Under the pieces are notes generated by a model. That model was not told the origin of the DNA, made no database searches, and saw only the letters and a list, made by a program, of their open reading frames with translations. From Candidatus Izemoplasma sp. (GTDB lineage: Bacteria > Bacillota_I > Bacilli_A > Izemoplasmatales > Izemoplasmataceae), in NCBI GenBank assembly GCA_007117835.1, contig SKFU01000091.1, positions 1-33,331 of the forward strand: a stretch of DNA of 33,331 bases. Reading direction: 5' to 3'. The position numbers and the translations under genes are program-made. How positions within the stretch are numbered: position 1 is the stretch's first letter; the number at the start of each line of letters is the position of its first letter. Positions 23,344 to 31,379 of this stretch are shown piece after piece.

Positions 23344-23940
23344 TTACGCATTAACAGCACAAATATAAACCTCAATGTGTTTACGATACGCAATGCATCG
23401 ATGGGTTGGGAAAATCGTATTTAACTCAGCCAATATATTGTTTTTAAAGCTAAAGTATTGTCCACCTTCTAAGCGCTCAATCCATTGAATAAAACGCGAT
23501 GCCGATTTGCTGTGTTCATACAAAATCACATAGTGCGATGCAACGCGTTTCATCGCTTTAAGGAGCGCAATGCGATCATCGGCTTCTAATCCATGAACCA
23601 TGTAAGATGCAATCACGAAATCAAAGGTGTTGTCTGCATAAGGTAACCCTTTTAATACATCTTGATGCAACAATTTAAGTGTCGATAACCCAGATTTTTT
23701 CTTGGCAATTTGAACCATATTTTTAGCGCCTTCAATGCCTTCCATTCGATAATTGAATTGCGTTAATGCGCTGAGCAATGCCCCGGTGCCAAATCCAATA
23801 TCAAGGCCTGTGGGATATTCAGATTGTGGCACCCATTGATTAAATACGCGCATAAAGTTCATATACCTTTTATATTGTCTTGTGTAAAACAGTCCGTAAA
23901 CAGGCGCAATACGGTTAAATAATTGAATGTGTTTTTTCAT
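23344..23940 (-). CDS. Class I SAM-dependent methyltransferase
   Basis: A small methyltransferase of 198 residues with the Rossmann-type SAM-binding motif GLDIGFGTGALLSAL (about 44-58), motif II acidic position near EGIEGAKNM and the post-II stretch DNTFDFVIASYMVHGL. It resembles UbiE/COQ5-type enzymes in fold, but the substrate cannot be inferred. The N-terminus (MKKHIQLFNRIAPVYGLFYTRQYKRY) is typical of that group. It begins 13 bases after the GH3 gene on the same strand with AAGGAAG upstream, so it is probably cotranscribed. Confidence 0.82.
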   Translation of the reverse strand: MKKHIQLFNRIAPVYGLFYTRQYKRYMNFMRVFNQWVPQSEYPTGLDIGFGTGALLSALTQFNYRMEGIEGAKNMVQIAKKKSGLSTLKLLHQDVLKGLPYADNTFDFVIASYMVHGLEADDRIALLKAMKRVASHYVILYEHSKSASRFIQWIERLEGGQYFSFKNNILAELNTIFPTHRCIAYRKHIEVYICAVNA

Positions 23941-23953
23941 TACATCTTCCTTT

Positions 23954-26350
23954 TTACATGGTTTTGGTATTTTTAAACATCCCTTTAATAATCTTTTTTA
24001 AGCCTTTTATATAATGGTGATTCATCATCTCAACAAGCCCTTCAGCGAGAATTAATGGCAGTTGGTTTTGTGAGAAATTCACCACCGCACGAAGTGGCAC
24101 TTCTTTTAGCATTGCCAACATCATATCATTACCGTTTTGGCTGTGCACTTGTTTTTCGATACGATTATATATGCGGTGACCAATAAAGTTTGTTTGCATT
24201 TCGTAGATGGGTGTATTGAGTGTCATGATTTTACGGTTTGGCTGGTCTGGTAAAGCGGTCGGCATCAGTGCTTGAAATTGCGCTGTTGAAACACTAAAAG
24301 GCTCACTTTTCAATGAATAGTAAGTCGGTGCTGAATCTCGATAATCCGGTACTTCAACGCCATTTTTTGAAGCGTTTACGTTTATTACTGAACGCAAACG
24401 AATATCCTGCACGCTTGCGCCAATCATAACTTCATACAATCCATTCTCAATTTCAAACGTTTGCGTATTCACATTAAAATAATCGAATGCTGTTTTATCC
24501 AATGTAAATGATACAGACACACGTTCACCTTTAGGAAGCCAAACTTTTTTGAAATCGGCAAGTGTTTTTACAGGTTTGAATAACGCACTCACCGAAGGAT
24601 TGACATAAACTTGAACAACTTCGTGTCCATCCATTTCACCAACATTACAAACATCACACGTGATTTCTACAGTATCAGAATCAGTCATTTCTTTTGCTGA
24701 TACACGGATGTTTTCATAAGTGAAACGGGTGTAACTTAACCCGTGTCCAAAAGGAAATAAAACGGGTTTATCCGCAGTTTCATAATAACGATATCCAACC
24801 AGTACACTTTCACGATAATGTTGGTGGTATAACTGATTGGCAAAATAACGATAACTTGGAACATCACTGTATTTAAGTGGATAACTTTCGGTAAGTTTTC
24901 CTGATGGATTCACATGGCCCATTAGGATATTTTTAATCGCTAATGCACCGGCTTGTCCTGGTAAATATGCGTGAACGATGGCTTGGACTTTATCGTGCCA
25001 AGGCATGGTCACAGGGCTACCGCCAAATAAAACCACAACAATGTTTTTATGAACATCTGTAAGGGCTTCGATTAAAGCGGTTTGTGCATCACTTAAATCT
25101 AAGTGCTTACGATCGAAACCTTCTGATTCATCACGGTCACTTAACCCCAAACAAACCACAACAACATCTTTGTTTTCTACTGTTTGCATTGCTTGATTAA
25201 TCAAATCAGTTTGTGGTTCCCACTGATCGACTGAATAACCCGGTGCATAAACAGCGGAACTAAACAACGCTTTAAGCTCTGTTACCTTGGTTGGATTAAC
25301 TTTTGAACTGCCCCCACCTTGAAAACGTAAGGTTTCAGCAAACTGACCAATTAACGCCATATTCGTCTCTGTTTGAAGCGGTAAAACACCGGTGTTTTTA
25401 AGTAAGACTATCGATGCTTCTGCGGCGGATGTTGCCAGTGTATGATGTTTGTCTAAATCACATGTTTTGGCAGTGTTTAACGCCGGTTGAACATGATTAA
25501 TTAACGATAAAATACGTCTAACCGCTTGGTCAACAATCACCATGTCGAGTGTGCCATCTTCAACCGCAGCAATAATGCGATTTGTGTGACTATTTTGCGG
25601 TCCAGGCATTTCTAAGTCTAATCCCGCTTTCAATCCTTCAATACGACCATTTGTCGCACCCCAATCAGACACAACCATACCTTTAAAACCATAGGTGTTT
25701 CTAAGTAAAGTGTTGAGTAACGGCATACTTTCTGAAGCATAAATGTTATTTACTAAATTGTAAGCACTCATAACAGCCATGGGTTGAGACTTTTGAATCG
25801 CAATATTGAATGCTTTTAAATATATTTCATGCAAGGCACGTGGATCAACAACACTATTAATTGTCATTCTACGATGTTCTTGGTTATTGACAGCAAAATG
25901 TTTAATGGTCGCACCAATACCTTGTGATTGAATCCCGTTAATCATCGCTGAAGCCAAACGGCCCGATAACAAAGGGTCTTCTGAATAATACTCAAAATTA
26001 CGGCCACATAATGGGTTTCTCTTGATGTTAACACCCGGTGCTAATAAGAGACCAACACCTTCTTGTTTGGCATGGTTTGCAATCGCAGAACCGACTGCAT
26101 GAATGAGGGTTTCATCCCAACTATTGGCAAGACATGCAGCGGTTGGAAAACTTACCGCTTTTATACTATTGTACATGTCCATTTGATGGTTTAAATCAAC
26201 CTGTTTACGGAGTCCATGCGGCCCGTCTGCCATACATAGACTTGGCACCTTGTAATCCCTAAATTCATGGGTTTCCCATAAGTTTTTACCACTGAGTAAA
26301 AGTGCTTTTTCGGCCAAAGACATGGCCTTGATAATTCTTTCTATATCCAC
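23954..26350 (-). CDS. Glycoside hydrolase family 3 (beta-glucosidase-like)
   Basis: A retaining beta-glycosidase of 798 residues with no signal peptide, so cytosolic. Order: TIM-barrel domain with substrate motif KHFAVNNQEHRR (near 153) and nucleophile Asp229 in MVVSDWGATNG; alpha/beta sandwich domain (GGGSSKVNP, VVVCLGLSDRDESEGFDR, the latter containing a plausible acid/base Glu); fibronectin type III-like domain (GHEVVQVYV, near 575); and a C-terminal extension common in Bacillota GH3. The GTG at 26350 is chosen, with AGAAGG 8 bases upstream. The GTG at 26359 overlaps that site. An extended -10 lies about 24 bases upstream. Exact sugar and linkage are unknown. Confidence 0.92.
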   Translation of the reverse strand: MDIERIIKAMSLAEKALLLSGKNLWETHEFRDYKVPSLCMADGPHGLRKQVDLNHQMDMYNSIKAVSFPTAACLANSWDETLIHAVGSAIANHAKQEGVGLLLAPGVNIKRNPLCGRNFEYYSEDPLLSGRLASAMINGIQSQGIGATIKHFAVNNQEHRRMTINSVVDPRALHEIYLKAFNIAIQKSQPMAVMSAYNLVNNIYASESMPLLNTLLRNTYGFKGMVVSDWGATNGRIEGLKAGLDLEMPGPQNSHTNRIIAAVEDGTLDMVIVDQAVRRILSLINHVQPALNTAKTCDLDKHHTLATSAAEASIVLLKNTGVLPLQTETNMALIGQFAETLRFQGGGSSKVNPTKVTELKALFSSAVYAPGYSVDQWEPQTDLINQAMQTVENKDVVVVCLGLSDRDESEGFDRKHLDLSDAQTALIEALTDVHKNIVVVLFGGSPVTMPWHDKVQAIVHAYLPGQAGALAIKNILMGHVNPSGKLTESYPLKYSDVPSYRYFANQLYHQHYRESVLVGYRYYETADKPVLFPFGHGLSYTRFTYENIRVSAKEMTDSDTVEITCDVCNVGEMDGHEVVQVYVNPSVSALFKPVKTLADFKKVWLPKGERVSVSFTLDKTAFDYFNVNTQTFEIENGLYEVMIGASVQDIRLRSVINVNASKNGVEVPDYRDSAPTYYSLKSEPFSVSTAQFQALMPTALPDQPNRKIMTLNTPIYEMQTNFIGHRIYNRIEKQVHSQNGNDMMLAMLKEVPLRAVVNFSQNQLPLILAEGLVEMMNHHYIKGLKKIIKGMFKNTKTM

Positions 26351-26373
26351 GTTGAACACCTTCTTTCATATTC

Positions 26374-26382
26374 ATTATAACA
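26374..26382 (-). promoter_or_regulatory. Extended -10 promoter of the GH3 gene
   Basis: Minus-strand TGTTATAAT shortly before the GH3 ribosome site. No catabolite-responsive (cre) site was seen nearby. Confidence 0.5.
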
Positions 26383-26496
26383 CCCGCATTAAAAAGCGAA
26401 AGATTTTTATCAGAGATTTAACAATTAGATGCATATAAGCGGATAGATTGAGACTTAATATGCTATGCTTATTACAACAGTTTATGGGGGTGTTTT

Positions 26497-26778
26497 ATGG
26501 AAGAACTATTGCCATTTATCATTGTTTTAATAATCACATCGATTGGTATTGTAACTGGGTATCTTTTACACCGTATAAAACCGATTTTAATCTTTATGCC
26601 GACATTTTTTTATACACTGATTGCCGTTATTTTTTATGGACTTACTGTTTTCATTGATTTTGGTATGGGGAATATCGCATTCTTACTCTTCGCCATTATT
26701 TTTGGTATTTCAGCGCTACTCAATTTATTGTTTGTGCTCAGTTATCGCTATCAAACTAAAAAGAAACCCAAAAATTAA
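26497..26778 (+). CDS. Small integral membrane protein, unknown function
   Basis: A 93-residue protein with three hydrophobic helices (about 4-22, 28-52 and 58-82) and a basic end (RYQTKKKPKN). GGGGGTG precedes the ATG. No family is recognised; topology suggests the C-terminus is cytosolic by the positive-inside rule. It is a single-gene unit divergent from GH3 and convergent with an esterase gene. Both convergent stops share the TTAA in the loop of one terminator. Confidence 0.75.
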   Translation: MEELLPFIIVLIITSIGIVTGYLLHRIKPILIFMPTFFYTLIAVIFYGLTVFIDFGMGNIAFLLFAIIFGISALLNLLFVLSYRYQTKKKPKN

Positions 26779-26790
26779 TGGGTTTCTTTT
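26759..26790. terminator. Shared bidirectional terminator, membrane protein versus esterase
   Basis: AAAAGAAACCCA (26759-26770) and TGGGTTTCTTTT (26779-26790), a perfect 12-base stem with an 8-base loop. The TAA stops of both convergent genes overlap in the loop (26775-26778), as in the pcm/gltS pair. Confidence 0.88.
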
Positions 26791-27392
26791 CTTATTATCG
26801 TATCAATCCAACGCTTGGTTTCTGTAATGGTGTCTTTGGTGATTTGATGGCCAGCGTTTGTCCAATGGACAAACAAACGCGCATCGGCGTGTTTGAGCAA
26901 AGAAATTAACTGTTTAACCTCTTGTTTCGGACTGATTGGATCATTAATTCCAGCACTAATGAACACATTTGTGTTCACATGTGATGGCAATCCGATGTTT
27001 TTGATGGGCACCACTGGATTATATAACACTGCTTTACTAATTGTCTTGTTGTCGTGAAAAAGTATACTCGCGATTAAATTAGCACCATTTGAATAGCCTA
27101 ATGCTATGATGCGATTTAAGTCAATTTGGTTGGTTTGTGATAATGTCTTGATACGATTTATCATGGCATAGGTGCGATTGATTAAGTCGGTCTCATCAAA
27201 CACGCCAGGTGACAGTCTTTTAAAAAAACGATTGGCACCATACTCATTTACATCACCACGAAAACTTAAGTACCCTGATTTGGGATTTAGCAGGTTTTTA
27301 ATTGCAATTAAATCGTCTTCTGTGCCGCCTGTGCCGTGCAATAAAATGAAAAAGGGATGCGCTGAATCACCTTTATGGTATAAATGTTCCAT
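26775..27392 (-). CDS. Carboxylesterase/phospholipase-type alpha/beta hydrolase (MhqD/YtpA-like group)
   Basis: A soluble serine hydrolase of 205 residues. The fold opens with FFILLHGTGGTEDDLI (oxyanion region HGTGG). The nucleophile is Ser101 in GYSNGANL, the acid is probably Asp in INDPISP (near 155) and the histidine is in NAGHQIT (near 184). The residue pattern and length resemble Bacillus MhqD-type carboxylesterases, some of which respond to quinones, but no dioxygenase or MarR partner is present here. AGGAGG sits 6 bases before the ATG. Confidence 0.85.
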   Translation of the reverse strand: MEHLYHKGDSAHPFFILLHGTGGTEDDLIAIKNLLNPKSGYLSFRGDVNEYGANRFFKRLSPGVFDETDLINRTYAMINRIKTLSQTNQIDLNRIIALGYSNGANLIASILFHDNKTISKAVLYNPVVPIKNIGLPSHVNTNVFISAGINDPISPKQEVKQLISLLKHADARLFVHWTNAGHQITKDTITETKRWIDTIIRKETH

Positions 27393-27416
27393 GATTTACC
27401 TCCTAATATAATCTGG

Positions 27417-27604
27417 GCTGTTAATAAGGGTTAGTTTCTCTAAAACACTGTATGAATTGACTATTTTTAGGTGAAAACTTACGACTTTCTGTGCTTTTTG
27501 ATGCGTTTCAGGCTTACTTATAGTACCCTTATGGTCAATAGACGTAACAATAATCAATCTTGCAAGTACACTGCCCAAGCGCCATTTGCATGGCGCTTTT
27601 TTTA
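27417..27604 (+). ncRNA. Candidate structured RNA of about 190 nt (6S-like size and layout)
   Basis: A perfect TATAAT lies at 27407-27412 and a strong terminator at 27577-27603, with no plausible coding frame between. Ends can close as GGGC (27415-27418) with GCCC (27573-27576). Inside, ATTGAC (27466-27471) pairs with GTCAAT (27534-27539), extended outward by UGUAUG with CGUAACA. Small hairpins flank the centre (UUAG-UUUCU-CUAA; CUUGCAAG). Length and long-rod layout recall 6S RNA, but I cannot confirm that from conserved bases. The -35 is weak. It is antisense to the esterase leader. Confidence 0.4.
27577..27603 (+). terminator. Strong plus-strand terminator of the candidate RNA
   Basis: AAGCGCCAT and ATGGCGCTT arms around TTGC, then seven T. 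No plus-strand gene ends here, so it must serve an unannotated transcript. I see nothing clear in 27605-27710. Confidence 0.85.
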
Positions 27605-27710
27605 GTCCGTTACTTTAACGCTTAATTTCCCAGCTGATAACACCTTTATTGATGCAACTATGTGTACTTCTATGCTAACACAATCATATATTTTATGTGT
27701 TGTTGATGCA

Positions 27711-27736
27711 AAAAAAAGATGAGTTAAACCCATCTC
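27711..27736 (-). terminator. Terminator of the DUF188-to-propeller-protein operon
   Basis: AGATGGG and CTCATCT (one G-T pair) with a TTTAA loop, then a run of T on the minus strand, overlapping the final stop codon. Confidence 0.75.
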
Positions 27737-28931
27737 ATTCAATAACTCTTTTTTGATGTGTTACTGGATTCACCTGAATCACGAAAGGCGAACCAGAAAC
27801 ACGGTAGTATACCCAATGATTGATGAGGACTAATTCCTCAACATTGCCGTCTAATGTCATGATGCGTTCAACCTTATTAGGGTCATTAAACAAGGTTCTA
27901 TATAATGTGGCGTCTTTCGTGAAATAGACGTATGTTCCATCATAGTTTAGATTTTTGACATTACCAGTAGCCACCTCAATAAACTCATTGTCTTCTTCGT
28001 GATAAATGTAAACACCAGTGGTTTGTCCAATCCTTGCGATCAACACAAAACTCGCTTGGTAGTTTTGATTGTAGCGAATGACAAACAGCGCTTGCAGTTC
28101 GGTCACGTCAAATTCGGTATCTAAGTTAACGATGGTTGAACGGCCTGCCCCAGACCCTTCATCTCTTATCTCTATTTGAAGTGGATTTGATCCTGTCATG
28201 TATGCTCTATTACCATAAAAACTGATGTGATTGGCATTATAGATTGTACCAAATGGGCTTTCATTTCGTTCTGAATAACGTGCCCAAGCAACGCCCCAAT
28301 TGCTATCAAACTTAAGGTGAATTTGATGGTTTGTTAATTGTAAAAAATAATGCACTTCTTCATACACTAAAGTCGTGGCAGATTCACTAATGTCATAGCG
28401 GTAAAAAAAACCATCATCAGAGTTAATATAAAACAATGAGTCATCCCGATAATTTAAATAAATAGCACGCCCACTTGTCAACGGATTCAATACAGTTAAC
28501 TGGCTGGTATGCGGATCAAATCGATATATATTACCCCCTGAACCAATGTAATGCACATCGGATTGATTATTATAAACAGCGATGCCAGCATTGTTGATAT
28601 TACCGTTTGTATTGCCAAGTGAGTTAAAATAAGAAATAACCTCAGTAACGAGTAAAGGATCTCTGTCAGGTTCTGTGGTGTCATCAGGTTCTGTGGTGTC
28701 ATCAGGTTCTGTGGTGTCATTAGGTTCTGTGGTGTCATTAGGTTTTGTGATGTCACCATTAACTACTGGTGGTGGCGTTCTTCCTTGTTGTGTACCAAAT
28801 GGATCATGGTGATAACTGGTGATGAATAGACCGATCAACAATGTAAACATAAACGCCAAAAAAGTAATGGCTTTAATCGTTTCTAATGATAGTGCTTTAA
28901 GATATACGAAAATTTTAGCAAAAAAGGTCAT
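27735..28931 (-). CDS. Membrane-anchored protein with DTTEP repeats and a DUF5050-like propeller
   Basis: A 398-residue surface protein. One membrane helix (about 18-40, IKAITFLAFMFTLLIGLFI) is followed by a Pro/Thr/Asp/Glu linker (about 58-90) built of five six-residue units (D/N-DTTEP). The rest looks like a repeated beta-sheet domain of the DUF5050/prolow-density-receptor-like type: repeated short strands such as VHYIGSGGNIYRFD, DSLFYINSDDGFFYRYD and TYVYFTKDATLYR. The linker would hold the propeller away from the membrane. It is last of five co-oriented genes; AAGGGAG precedes the ATG by 7 bases. No enzyme motif is seen; a sensor or binding role is only a guess. Confidence 0.75.
   Translation of the reverse strand: MTFFAKIFVYLKALSLETIKAITFLAFMFTLLIGLFITSYHHDPFGTQQGRTPPPVVNGDITKPNDTTEPNDTTEPDDTTEPDDTTEPDRDPLLVTEVISYFNSLGNTNGNINNAGIAVYNNQSDVHYIGSGGNIYRFDPHTSQLTVLNPLTSGRAIYLNYRDDSLFYINSDDGFFYRYDISESATTLVYEEVHYFLQLTNHQIHLKFDSNWGVAWARYSERNESPFGTIYNANHISFYGNRAYMTGSNPLQIEIRDEGSGAGRSTIVNLDTEFDVTELQALFVIRYNQNYQASFVLIARIGQTTGVYIYHEEDNEFIEVATGNVKNLNYDGTYVYFTKDATLYRTLFNDPNKVERIMTLDGNVEELVLINHWVYYRVSGSPFVIQVNPVTHQKRVIE
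28668..28757 (-). repeat. Five tandem 18-bp units coding the DTTEP linker
   Basis: Five direct units of 18 bp (plus-strand form AGGTTCTGTGGTGTCATC). Units 1-2 are identical to each other, and 3-4 likewise; the last has three changes. In-frame copy-number change would lengthen or shorten the linker without a frameshift. Confidence 0.9.
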
Positions 28932-28956
28932 TAGTAAACTCCCTTATACATTATTT

Positions 28957-29988
28957 TTACCATTTGTTTTGAATGTCTTCAGCAAAACCCATCATGTCTT
29001 TAATAATTATTGTTTTATTGTTATCTAAAACTATCTGACCGTTGAATAACCCAAAAACTTGATGTTGCTTACTTTGTAAAACCCCCACTGAAATCATGTC
29101 TTTGCGATCAATCAGTGGTGTCATTGTTAATTCGATTCGCTGATCACTTGACGTAAACTGCCATGGTTCTAAGTATCGTTTGTTTCCTTTATCATCTTCT
29201 TTGATATGAAACGTTATGTCGTTTGTTTTGTGTGCTTTTCCATCGTAAAATATCATGTTTTCTGTCGCAGTGCTGTTATCGCCAAAACCGTAACCTAGAT
29301 TAAAGGCAATATGCTTTCCGTTTTGATAGCCTTGTGCCATTGACCAAAACCATTGATTTTTATATGGCCAAACACCGCGACCCCAATCAAGCAACCCCAA
29401 ACTTTTTGCATCAAAGCGTTTCACTGCATTATTAATGATGATTTGACCGTTAACTTTAAATCCTGGTATTTTCTGATTGTAGTAAAATTGTGTGGGTTTT
29501 TCTTTAAACGGGACAACAATAACCATACTCTCTTTAGGTTCTTCGGTCAGATACACATCAATTTCAATGGGTAAGTTATTTTGAAATTTTGGAAACTTTA
29601 CGTATAAATGCCGACTATTACCATTGTAATCGAAAGTGAATCGCGTATTTTTTTTATGAATATCGATGCGTCCTAGCATCGGTGTTTCTGGTAAATTTAG
29701 TTTCCCTAAAGACATCGGAATAATATGACTTTTAGTCACATAATGTTTGGTTTTAAAATCAATATAAGAAACACTTAATAACCCCAAATAGCCATTATCA
29801 GCAATGGTTAGTGCCAACCCGAAATCAGGCCCTTGACAGTAAAAGTAATCCCATTCTTTAATTCTAATTTTAGGCGCATTAATCGCGTTTCTGTTATATG
29901 TTTTAACATGTTCGGTATGGTAGCCTGATTCATTGAGTACACCCAAATCGTTTAACAGTTTTCCTGGTTTAAGTTTATTTTGCATCAT
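28957..29988 (-). CDS. DUF2804-family protein
   Basis: A 343-residue protein matching DUF2804 in start (LLNDLGVLNESGYHTE), the WDYFYCQGPDFGLALTIADNGYLG stretch and the C-terminal half with LGLLDWGRGVWPYKNQWFWSMAQG and NLGYGFGD. The family is predicted to be beta-rich (resembling the AttH/lipocalin-like hydrolase-associated fold) and has no established function. It has no signal peptide or membrane helix. Two adjacent ATGs exist; GGGG precedes both and the second (29985) has better spacing. It follows the 103-residue gene by 11 bases. Confidence 0.8.
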   Translation of the reverse strand: MMQNKLKPGKLLNDLGVLNESGYHTEHVKTYNRNAINAPKIRIKEWDYFYCQGPDFGLALTIADNGYLGLLSVSYIDFKTKHYVTKSHIIPMSLGKLNLPETPMLGRIDIHKKNTRFTFDYNGNSRHLYVKFPKFQNNLPIEIDVYLTEEPKESMVIVVPFKEKPTQFYYNQKIPGFKVNGQIIINNAVKRFDAKSLGLLDWGRGVWPYKNQWFWSMAQGYQNGKHIAFNLGYGFGDNSTATENMIFYDGKAHKTNDITFHIKEDDKGNKRYLEPWQFTSSDQRIELTMTPLIDRKDMISVGVLQSKQHQVFGLFNGQIVLDNNKTIIIKDMMGFAEDIQNKW

Positions 29989-29999
29989 TAGACCCCAAC

Positions 30000-30311
30000 T
30001 CAGTTTGACTTAAAATCAAGTGGCTTTAACGTTTCAATAATTAAGTCAAATATTGCTTTATTCGATGGTTTACCCGTCACAACGGCATCGACGATGATCT
30101 GTCTTTCTTCCCCTGTGAGCATAACACTCACCGTCGCAGTTTCATCGAGAATCGATGCCTCATAAACCATCATCACAATATTAACTTTTCCTTGCCTTCT
30201 GGTAATGCCCCGAACTTTTTGTACTTGTAAACCGCCATCACGCATCACTGTATCCAATGTTTTCGCAATACTTTGGATTGGACCTTCACCTTTTAAACTA
30301 ATATGATTCAT
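30000..30311 (-). CDS. Uncharacterised 103-residue protein
   Basis: No family is recognised with confidence. The sequence has an N-terminal amphipathic part (IQSIAKTLDTVMRDGG) and alternating beta-type stretches (GKVNIVMMVYEASILDETATVSVMLTGEERQIIVDAVVTG), which suggests a small alpha/beta domain, with a closing helix (KAIFDLIIETLKPLDF). It is soluble, without cysteines. Its ATG overlaps the stop of the ArsC-like gene by 4 bases, so it is translationally coupled; the partner relation is the best clue to its role. Confidence 0.75.
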   Translation of the reverse strand: MNHISLKGEGPIQSIAKTLDTVMRDGGLQVQKVRGITRRQGKVNIVMMVYEASILDETATVSVMLTGEERQIIVDAVVTGKPSNKAIFDLIIETLKPLDFKSN

Positions 30312-30673
30312 GATAGATGCTTTAGCACAGTTTCATATTCTGAGACTTTGAAGCCTACCAATACATGCTGGCCAATCACAACAATCGGGCGTTTAATTAA
30401 CATCCCTTGTGAAGCCAATAATTGAATGTGTTCTAATTCAGTCATTTCGGAAAGTTTGTCTTTGAGTCCGAGTTGCTTATAGACATTGCCTGATGTGTTA
30501 AAAAAACGTTTAAGCGGTAACCCACTTTTTTGTATCCAACCTGTCAACTCTGACACAGTTGGTGTTGACTCAACGATATGTCTTGATTCAATCATTATGC
30601 CTTGTTCTAACAAATATTTTTTTGCTTTTTTACACGTACTACACGGTGGGTACTCAATAAATAATGCTGTCAT
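30308..30673 (-). CDS. ArsC/Spx-family thioredoxin-fold protein
   Basis: A 121-residue protein of the arsenate-reductase/Spx superfamily. The N-terminal redox motif is CSTCKKAKKYL with Cys11 and Cys14, as in Spx and YusI-like proteins rather than the single-cysteine plasmid ArsC. NTSGNVYKQLGL (around 60) and the IKRPIVVIG strand with a conserved Arg are typical of the family. It could be an Spx-like RNA-polymerase regulator or an uncharacterised reductase; the Spx C-terminal RPI segment is matched only partly (KRPIVV). It overlaps its neighbours on both sides by 4 bases, between DUF188 and the 103-residue protein. Confidence 0.85.
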   Translation of the reverse strand: MTALFIEYPPCSTCKKAKKYLLEQGIMIESRHIVESTPTVSELTGWIQKSGLPLKRFFNTSGNVYKQLGLKDKLSEMTELEHIQLLASQGMLIKRPIVVIGQHVLVGFKVSEYETVLKHLS

Positions 30674-31116
30674 TTAGTCACTCCCTTTTCAATTAAAAAC
30701 TGTGTTAACTTCTCTTTAAAAACGTTGTTTTGAATGGCTTTTCGTTTTGGAATTTTAGTGTATCTTTTTGTAAATTTTCTTTGTTTTTGTTGTAAATGGC
30801 GACGGGTGAGTAGTTGATCGATATTAGATGCTTTATAAAACCACCCATCATGATGCATCGCATAAGCTTTTTTTGAAAGAATGAGTGCCGCAAGTCCATA
30901 ATCTTGGGTAATCACTAAATCACCATTCAATGTATGTGAGATAATGGCGTGATCAGCACTATCCTGCGCTTGATCAACCAAAATCACAGTGCCATACTCT
31001 GTTTCTAAGTGATGGTTATAATCACTAATAATTAGTAATGGAATCTTAGCAAAAGAAGCAACAGCAACAACTTCTTTTAAAACCGGTGTTGCATCAGCAT
31101 CTAGCACTATTTTCAC
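30670..31116 (-). CDS. YaiI/YqxD family (DUF188, UPF0178) protein
   Basis: A 148-residue protein with a PIN-like nuclease fold predicted for the family; no function is established. The acidic motif at the N-terminus, KIVLDADATPV (Asp6, Asp8), and further acidic positions in DQAQDSADHAII and VITQDYGLAALIL are conserved features. The usual DADACP is DADATP here. The GTG start has AAGGAAGG about 9 bases upstream and a consensus promoter behind it. It is the first gene of a five-gene operon (DUF188, ArsC/Spx-like, 103-residue protein, DUF2804, propeller protein). The C-terminal third is very basic. Confidence 0.88.
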   Translation of the reverse strand: MKIVLDADATPVLKEVVAVASFAKIPLLIISDYNHHLETEYGTVILVDQAQDSADHAIISHTLNGDLVITQDYGLAALILSKKAYAMHHDGWFYKASNIDQLLTRRHLQQKQRKFTKRYTKIPKRKAIQNNVFKEKLTQFLIEKGVTK

Positions 31117-31138
31117 GGTTTACGACCTTCCTTTATGA

Positions 31139-31167
31139 ACTATAATTATCTCTTATTGGTGTATCAA
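31139..31167 (-). promoter_or_regulatory. Promoter of the DUF188 operon
   Basis: Minus-strand TTGATA (31162-31167), 17-base spacer, TATAGT (31139-31144), directly upstream of the GTG start at 31116. Confidence 0.7.
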
Positions 31168-31222
31168 TATTATTATAACATATCCTATAAACCGAGAATG
31201 CGTAAATCAGTTACATACATAA

Positions 31223-31379
31223 AAACAATTGTTTAGACATATTCTGATTGTTAAGTTAAACTTGTAATGCAACTCATTAAGATTAAACTGTATAATGTGG
31301 TTTACATGTTGTTAAAATTTTTGTTTTTTTGTACCATTATTTTGGGTAAAAAAACCCCTTTTGAAAGGATTGATTAATA
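31223..31379 (+). promoter_or_regulatory. Upstream region of the lipoprotein-MBOAT operon
   Basis: It holds a perfect 12-base palindrome AAACAATTGTTT (31223-31234), a TATAAT (31291-31296) with a poor -35, a small GGGT-ACCC hairpin near 31345-31358, and AAAGGA before the ATG at 31380. The predicted leader is about 75 bases. Confidence 0.45.

Noticed and set aside
26374-26450. Catabolite-responsive element before the GH3 gene
   Set aside because: AAAAAGCG and neighbouring bases were inspected, but no sequence fits the CcpA operator consensus.
27396-27578. 60-codon minus-strand frame upstream of the esterase gene
   Set aside because: TTG start with no ribosome site, no family resemblance, and it lies antisense to the candidate structured RNA whose terminator stem forms its 5' edge.
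28496-28759. 87-codon minus-strand frame with QNLMTP repeats
   Set aside because: It is the 18-bp repeat of the propeller protein read in another frame; the true frame has the membrane anchor, ribosome site and downstream domain.
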